Under the pieces are notes generated by a model that saw only the letters and a program-made list of their open reading frames with translations, had not been told where the DNA came from and did no database searches. Both the position numbers and the translations under genes were made by a program. Of a DNA stretch of 64,000 bases, positions 59,179-64,000 are shown piece after piece (position 1 is the first letter of the stretch; every line of letters starts with the position of its first letter). Source of the DNA: Psychrobacter coccoides (lineage in GTDB: Bacteria > Pseudomonadota > Gammaproteobacteria > Pseudomonadales > Moraxellaceae); the NCBI RefSeq assembly GCF_017498085.1, contig NZ_JAGBKM010000007.1, positions 1-64,000 of the forward strand, given 5' to 3'.

Positions 59179-60870
59179 ATGTCATTAGTTTCTTCTTTAA
59201 AACACAGTATCTTTGTTCGAATTTATGCCGGACTGTTGGTGGTCTGCTTATGTGTGGCGCTATTTGCCCAGCTGCTCATGGATACCATCAATAAAGAGCG
59301 GGTACAGTCCTACCGTGAAAACATGGCATCAGGCGCTTTTTATCTGGTTGGTGAGGGGGTCAGTCGTCAAGAAGACGAAAAACAGCGTGAATATTGGTTA
59401 ACGGATGCCAGTAGTCTATTTGGCTCAACTTTCAAGATAATACCCATTGATGAGGTGGACTTTAGTGCCAGTGAGTTGCGTCGATTCGATAGTGGGGAGA
59501 CGGTAGTACGCTATAGTGGCCAAGAGAGCTATGCAGATGTTTATCATCAGCTACCAAATATGAAGGATGTGTTAACCGTCAGGATATCACAGGTGACCGA
59601 GCAACAAGTACGGGCTATGGCTATCTTCTTGTTGGACGATCTGTCCTACTATACAACGCTATCCGCTAAGCGTAAACGGTTGGCAGAACTAGAAGAGAGA
59701 TTCTCTTATCCTCTGGAATTAAAAGCCTCGAGTGCATTGAATTTAGACAATGACCAAATGACGCGCCTACGCCGTGATGAAGTGGTGATCTTACTGCAAG
59801 ACAGCAGTAGTCAAAGTCAATCCTCTATTAGTGTCGTTGTGCCCTCTGAAATCAATGATATGGCAATTTTGATGGGCCCAGTACCTTTGTTTAATTGGTT
59901 TCCATTAAACTTAATCATTAGTATGATTTTACTCAGCATGTTTTTGATTAGCCTGGGGGTTTACGCTTTAATCTTTCCACTGGAACGAAAATTGCAACTG
60001 ATTCAAGTGGGCGTAAATGAAGTCAGTCAAGGTAATCTTGATATTCAAGTGCAAGTCATCGGTCAAGATGAGATCGCTCGCCTGTCAGCGACATTTAATG
60101 CGATGACTGAGCACATTAAACGCCTGATTGAGTCGCAGCGCGAGCTAACACGAGCAGTGTCTCATGAGCTGCGTACTCCAGTGGCTCGTATTCGTTTTGC
60201 GGTAGATATGTTGGCTGATACTGATGATGAAGACTCACGACATATGCAACGAGACTTTATCGATGAAGATATTGAAGCCTTAAATGGTTTGATTGATGAG
60301 ATTTTGACCTATGCCAAGCTTGAAGAAGGCTCCCCAAAACTTGATTTAGAGGCCGTAAACTTAAAAGAGTTGGTCGAACAAATCGTACGTGAAACCAAGG
60401 CTTTAGGTAAGTCTATCGAAGTGGTTGGCCAATTACCAAGCGCTAAGGTGACGGCGATAGCAGACCGACGCTACTTACACCGTGTGCTGCAGAACCTTGC
60501 TGGTAATGCGCTACGCTATGCTGAGACTACCATAATTATTAGTGCTGGAGTCAAAAAAGGCAATGCCTTTGTGAGTGTCGAAGATGATGGACAAGGCATT
60601 AGTGAAGCAGATCGTGAAAAAGTCTTTGTACCATTTTCGCGGCTAGATGACAGTCGTACCCGTGCATCAGGCGGTTATGGTCTTGGTCTGTCTATTGTGT
60701 CACGAATTGCCTTTTGGTTCAGTGGCAGTATGAAGGTAGATGAGAGTCCAAAGCTTGGCGGGGCAAGGTTTGTAATGACATGGCCGGTCAAGCCATTGAC
60801 CCAAACCATCGCTGCGGATCAGCTGACGCAAGAAAAAAGTGAGCGCAGCCTAAGTAGTGAGCAGTCTTAA
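59179..60870 (+). CDS. bfmS: Sensor histidine kinase BfmS
   Basis: 563-residue kinase partner of BfmR. Two membrane segments (about 10-30 and 245-270) bracket a periplasmic sensor domain; then HAMP, the HisKA box VSHELRTPVARIRFAVDML (His near 331), and the ATPase domain with NLAGNALRYAE (N-box), VEDDGQGI and GGYGLGLSIV. Length and order match BfmS of Acinetobacter. Confidence 0.92.
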   Translation: MSLVSSLKHSIFVRIYAGLLVVCLCVALFAQLLMDTINKERVQSYRENMASGAFYLVGEGVSRQEDEKQREYWLTDASSLFGSTFKIIPIDEVDFSASELRRFDSGETVVRYSGQESYADVYHQLPNMKDVLTVRISQVTEQQVRAMAIFLLDDLSYYTTLSAKRKRLAELEERFSYPLELKASSALNLDNDQMTRLRRDEVVILLQDSSSQSQSSISVVVPSEINDMAILMGPVPLFNWFPLNLIISMILLSMFLISLGVYALIFPLERKLQLIQVGVNEVSQGNLDIQVQVIGQDEIARLSATFNAMTEHIKRLIESQRELTRAVSHELRTPVARIRFAVDMLADTDDEDSRHMQRDFIDEDIEALNGLIDEILTYAKLEEGSPKLDLEAVNLKELVEQIVRETKALGKSIEVVGQLPSAKVTAIADRRYLHRVLQNLAGNALRYAETTIIISAGVKKGNAFVSVEDDGQGISEADREKVFVPFSRLDDSRTRASGGYGLGLSIVSRIAFWFSGSMKVDESPKLGGARFVMTWPVKPLTQTIAADQLTQEKSERSLSSEQS

Positions 60871-61041
60871 CCTCACTATGTTTTGAGTATGAGCTGGTAT
60901 TGAGCAGCCCTAAGACGTTGTAGTATCTAAAAACACTGTAGGGCTCGTTAGGGGACATCGTCATGATAGAACCATAAAACATGCGCTAATAAAAACGAAG
61001 AATCGACAGTGTTTTGATCAAACACTTATGAGAGGTAAAAG

Positions 61042-61221
61042 ATGCCTTATTTATTTGGCGGACTGGTAGTCCTGAACGCATTGCTGCTTGGCTACTATCT
61101 GTTTTTGCAGCAGCCAAGCACCACGCAGAGTGTACAGGCAGCGCAAGATGAGTTGACTCATGAAATACCTTTTACCAATAGTGCTGCTCATGCTGCACCC
61201 CTTATTGGTACTAAGGACTAA
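61042..61221 (+). CDS. Small membrane protein, unknown function
   Basis: A 59-codon ORF after bfmS. MPYLFGGLVVLNALLLGYYLFLQQPSTT is one transmembrane segment with its N-terminus possibly outside, followed by a polar tail. AGAGG stands 6 bases before ATG. It is missed by size cut-offs. It lies between bfmS and the convergent EnvZ-like gene; a link to BfmRS is only positional. Confidence 0.6.
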   Translation: MPYLFGGLVVLNALLLGYYLFLQQPSTTQSVQAAQDELTHEIPFTNSAAHAAPLIGTKD

Positions 61222-61231
61222 TCGAGCATTT

Positions 61232-62704
61232 TTATTGCTCATCATTGATGACATTACTAGCGGTGGGGACATCGGCGACATCCGCTTCTGTACCAGCGAC
61301 CTTAGATATAAGTGGAATACGAATACAAACTTCTAATCCGCCTTCGGGATGATTGATCGCTTCTACTGTGCCATGATGTAATCGTGTAATGCGATTTACA
61401 ATGGCCAATCCTAAGCCACTGCCTTGCGTCGTCCGGGCTGTCTCACCACGCTCAAAAGGCTGCATGATTCTCTCTAGCTGGTCTTCTGCCACCCCATCGC
61501 CGCAGTCTCTGACACATATTACCAATTGCTCTTGCGCCTCCTTGTTGACTTCACTCTCACTTATCACTTCAGTGTCTTCTACGATATCAGCATCGGTAAA
61601 TACGGGTTCTATGGTTGCTGACAGGTAGATTGGCGGTTTGCCGTAACGATTGGCATTGTTGACAAGATTGATGACTAGGCGTTTGATGGAGAGGGGCCGG
61701 ACAGGTACCGCCTTATTAAGCTCTGAATGATAAACAAACTTCATAGGGGCAAACTGCACCATAATCTCATTAAAGATAACATCTAAATGGGTCAGGTGTA
61801 CGGGCTCATCTGAGCCATCTTTCATAAATGAAATAAACTGCTCCAAAATGGCATCCATATCCTCTATATCATAAATCAGACCTTCACGAAAAAAGTCATC
61901 TGGTAGCATTTCTGCCGTCAAACGCATACGAGTCAGAGGGGTACGCAAATCGTGAGAAATACCAGCCAGCATAATCGTACGCTCTTTTTGTGCTTGGTTG
62001 AGCGTGGTAAATAGTTGATTAAAGGCCATGTTAACTTGGCGAATCTCTGTAGGTCCCGTACGGGTGGGTAGAGTGGTGGCATGTCCAAGGCGGATATAGT
62101 TGGTAGCGGCACGTTGTAAGTGGCGTAGAGGACGGTTGAGCTGACGCACCAGCAAGACAATCGTTAATAGCGATAAAATGGGCAGACCCAATAAAAACGA
62201 TATTAACAGAGTTGGGCTATACTGTGAGTAGTACACCACGGGCTCACGGATCCAAAAGCTATCATCTCGGCTGTCTTGTACCCATAGCTGCGGCGTGGGT
62301 TTGAACTTAAAGTATACCTCAACCGGGCGCCCCAGTTGTGCACCAATTTCTTGCTGTAACACATCGGTAAAGACCCCTACAAACACCTTATCTTCCACCT
62401 GAGGAAAGTCGTTTGGATTCTCTACTACCACGACATGTGAGTGCCGATAGATCCACTGCTTCACTTGAGGGTTGTCTCTCCAGTCTCGTTTGGCGCTATT
62501 CATCAGCTGCAACTCACTGGTCAGATAGCGTGCATGGTTTTTTAGCTCGGGTAAATATAAACTACGCCAAAACAGCCAAATAGACAGACCTACACTAATG
62601 AAGACGATAAAAGTGACCATCAAAGTCGTCAGCCAACTATTAGAGTATGAACGGGGTAGCCTAAAAGTTGAGCGTAAACGAGACGGATGGTTTGGCGTAG
62701 TCAT
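61232..62704 (-). CDS. EnvZ-like sensor histidine kinase
   Basis: 490-residue kinase. Two membrane segments (25-48 and 165-190) enclose a periplasmic domain; HAMP near 190-245; HisKA GISHDLRTPLTRMRLTAEML; ATPase domain NLVNNANRYGK, VRDCGDGV and TQGSGLGLAIV. The order and HisKA sequence recall EnvZ (osmosensor), with an unusual C-terminal tail and an insert rich in Glu in the ATPase domain. No response regulator gene is next to it. Confidence 0.85.
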   Translation of the reverse strand: MTTPNHPSRLRSTFRLPRSYSNSWLTTLMVTFIVFISVGLSIWLFWRSLYLPELKNHARYLTSELQLMNSAKRDWRDNPQVKQWIYRHSHVVVVENPNDFPQVEDKVFVGVFTDVLQQEIGAQLGRPVEVYFKFKPTPQLWVQDSRDDSFWIREPVVYYSQYSPTLLISFLLGLPILSLLTIVLLVRQLNRPLRHLQRAATNYIRLGHATTLPTRTGPTEIRQVNMAFNQLFTTLNQAQKERTIMLAGISHDLRTPLTRMRLTAEMLPDDFFREGLIYDIEDMDAILEQFISFMKDGSDEPVHLTHLDVIFNEIMVQFAPMKFVYHSELNKAVPVRPLSIKRLVINLVNNANRYGKPPIYLSATIEPVFTDADIVEDTEVISESEVNKEAQEQLVICVRDCGDGVAEDQLERIMQPFERGETARTTQGSGLGLAIVNRITRLHHGTVEAINHPEGGLEVCIRIPLISKVAGTEADVADVPTASNVINDEQ

Positions 62705-62912
62705 GAGAATCCAATTTTAGTATTAAATAAATATAAGCAGAATGTATTTTAGCACTATATATACACAATCTATGCTTAAGACTGGTTTGGCTGCGCAACT
62801 ATTTAAGTGATTGTAATCAAATAATTAAATAAGCACAGTTTATGTTTTCAATGAAATAAGACTGTGGTATAATTATGCCCTTTTTGGTATACCTGCGAAA
62901 GAGAGAATTCAC

Positions 62913-63182
62913 ATGGTTGTTATTCGTTTAGCACGGGGCGGTGCCAAGAAACGCCCATTTTATCAAGTAGTTGTTGCTGATCAACGCCGTGCGCGTGATG
63001 GCCGCTACATCGAAAACATTGGCTTTTTTAATCCGCTAGCTAAAGAGTCAGAAGAAGCTGTACGCCTAAACATGGAAGCGTACAATGCATGGGTCGCCAA
63101 AGGTGCACAACCTTCTGACCGTGTTGCTTCATTGGCAAAAGCTTATAGCAAGTCTGCAACTACAACTGAAGCCACCGCTTAA
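62913..63182 (+). CDS. rpsP: 30S ribosomal protein S16
   Basis: 89 residues starting [41 protein letters not shown], the S16 signature. Part of the rpsP-rimM-trmD operon. GAAAGAGAGAATTCAC precedes ATG. Confidence 0.98.
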   Translation: MVVIRLARGGAKKRPFYQVVVADQRRARDGRYIENIGFFNPLAKESEEAVRLNMEAYNAWVAKGAQPSDRVASLAKAYSKSATTTEATA

Positions 63183-63319
63183 GTTTTGGTCATTGACGGT
63201 GACAGTATAAAAGCTGCGTTGTCTGAGTAAGTAGACTTTAGAGTACATAGCGTAGCTGGTATAGCCAGTGTACGCCATTAATTGTTTTTGCTGTTTAAAT
63301 TATTGCTAGGTTAGCTGCT

Positions 63320-63853
63320 ATGTCATCTGTACCAGACATTAACACCCTCATTAAAATTGGCCAGCTCAAAAAACCCTATGGTATTAAGGGCTGGCTGTGG
63401 GTGTTTAGTGATACCGATGATCGTTCAGCGATATTTGATATGCAGCCGTGGTGGATAAAAACGGCGACTGGTATCAAGCCTTTGACGGTGAGTAAATGGC
63501 GTCAGCAAGGTTCAGGACTTGTTGCTCAGTTTGAACAGGTTCCTGATCGTAATATTGCTGAAACCATGAACGGTGTCACTATCTGGGTCGCCAAGGACTC
63601 ACTGCCTGAGCCTGAAGAAGACGAGTACTACTGGTCTGATCTGGTGGGTTTGCGAGTGATAAACGAGCAAAATGAGTATCTCGGTGATATTGCTGAAATG
63701 TTTGACAATGGCGCTCACGATATCATGCGTGTCGCTACTAATGCAGACAGTCTGGATAATGAAGAGCGTTTGATACCTTGGCATAAGCAAACCGTATTGC
63801 AAGTCAATATGGCAGAGCAAACAGTCTTGGTGGCTTGGCCGAATGATTATTAA
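63320..63853 (+). CDS. rimM: Ribosome maturation factor RimM
   Basis: 177 residues: N-terminal RimM domain (IKIGQLKKPYGIKGWLWVFSDTDD) and a C-terminal PRC-barrel (EDEYYWSDLVGLRVINEQNEYLGDIAEMFDNGAHDIMRV). Helps 30S head assembly with S19. 137 bp after rpsP, then trmD. Confidence 0.96.
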   Translation: MSSVPDINTLIKIGQLKKPYGIKGWLWVFSDTDDRSAIFDMQPWWIKTATGIKPLTVSKWRQQGSGLVAQFEQVPDRNIAETMNGVTIWVAKDSLPEPEEDEYYWSDLVGLRVINEQNEYLGDIAEMFDNGAHDIMRVATNADSLDNEERLIPWHKQTVLQVNMAEQTVLVAWPNDY

Positions 63854-63886
63854 CAGTCATTATTGACTTAGTGTCTGTGAGGTCAG

Positions 63887-64000
63887 ATGTATTTTGCTGT
63901 GATTAGTATTTTTCCTGAAATGTTTGCGACGATTCGTGAGTTTGGTATCACGGGACGAGCAGTGACTCAGGAGCAAGTCATCATTGAATGCATTAATCCA
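63887..64000 (+). CDS. trmD: tRNA (guanine-N1)-methyltransferase, 5' part
   Basis: [25 protein letters not shown] is the start of TrmD, the SPOUT enzyme making m1G37. ATG at 63887 follows GAGG. The gene runs out of the window; 38 codons are seen. Confidence 0.95.
   Translation, partial: MYFAVISIFPEMFATIREFGITGRAVTQEQVIIECINP

Overview
The window looks like a chromosomal segment of a Psychrobacter-like member of the Moraxellaceae (Gammaproteobacteria). The evidence is protein similarity and order: a BfmR/BfmS-type two-component pair very like that of Acinetobacter, a full atp operon, dksA-gluQ, the divergent zur-znuCB/znuA locus, and rpsP-rimM-trmD, all with moderate AT-rich codon use. No 16S rRNA is present, so the species cannot be fixed from this window.

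Layout. Positions 1-2785 are chromosome with small mobile remnants: the 3' part of a TnpB gene with its right-end hairpin, a lipoprotein with a duplicated LTxxQ-type repeat, a DUF421 membrane protein, and a 168-bp MITE-like element. From about 2786 to 32557 lies one integrated genomic island of about 29.7 kb. It is bounded by a perfect 28-bp direct repeat: the right copy overlaps the 3' end of an intact tRNA-Ser(GGA) gene and the left copy stands alone. A P4-type tyrosine integrase sits directly inside the tRNA end, and TAGACCAACA-like repeats occur near both ends as candidate integrase arm sites.

Island cargo, left to right: a DUF805 membrane protein; a type I restriction-modification operon (hsdM - ATPase-like gene - hsdS - ATPase-like gene - hsdR) in which two AlbA_2/Schlafen-type proteins with GHKL-like C-terminal domains are interleaved with the hsd genes, and which holds two different arrays of tandem repeats; a broken IS256-family element; a secreted WG-repeat protein and other unknown small proteins; a serine resolvase flanked by inverted repeats; a mercury-resistance operon (merR-T-P-C-A) with a recognisable MerR-type promoter; an IS3-family element; and an element 'core' (lipoprotein, AlpA-like regulator, a Cys-rich protein, a YqaJ exonuclease, a DUF932 protein, a zinc-ribbon protein, an inovirus Gp2-like protein, an RHH-like protein, the integrase). 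Most genes of the core carry their own hairpin terminator.

From 32543 to the end the sequence is ordinary core chromosome: tRNA-Ser, a secreted DRGH nuclease, a DUF2147 protein, glnK-amtB (nitrogen sensing and ammonium uptake, with a possible sigma-54 promoter), SulP transporter and universal stress protein, murD and ftsW (cell wall and division), dksA and gluQ, cpdA, the zinc-uptake locus with a perfect Zur-box palindrome, atpI and atpBEFHAGDC, bfmRS followed by an unrecognised 59-aa membrane protein gene, an EnvZ-like kinase, and rpsP-rimM-trmD, the last cut by the window edge.

The most interesting parts are the island architecture, the type I RM operon with two interleaved ATPase-like proteins and its tandem repeats, the candidate integrase arm sites that include one over the integrase ribosome-binding region, and a merC gene with no canonical start codon where homology places its N-terminus.
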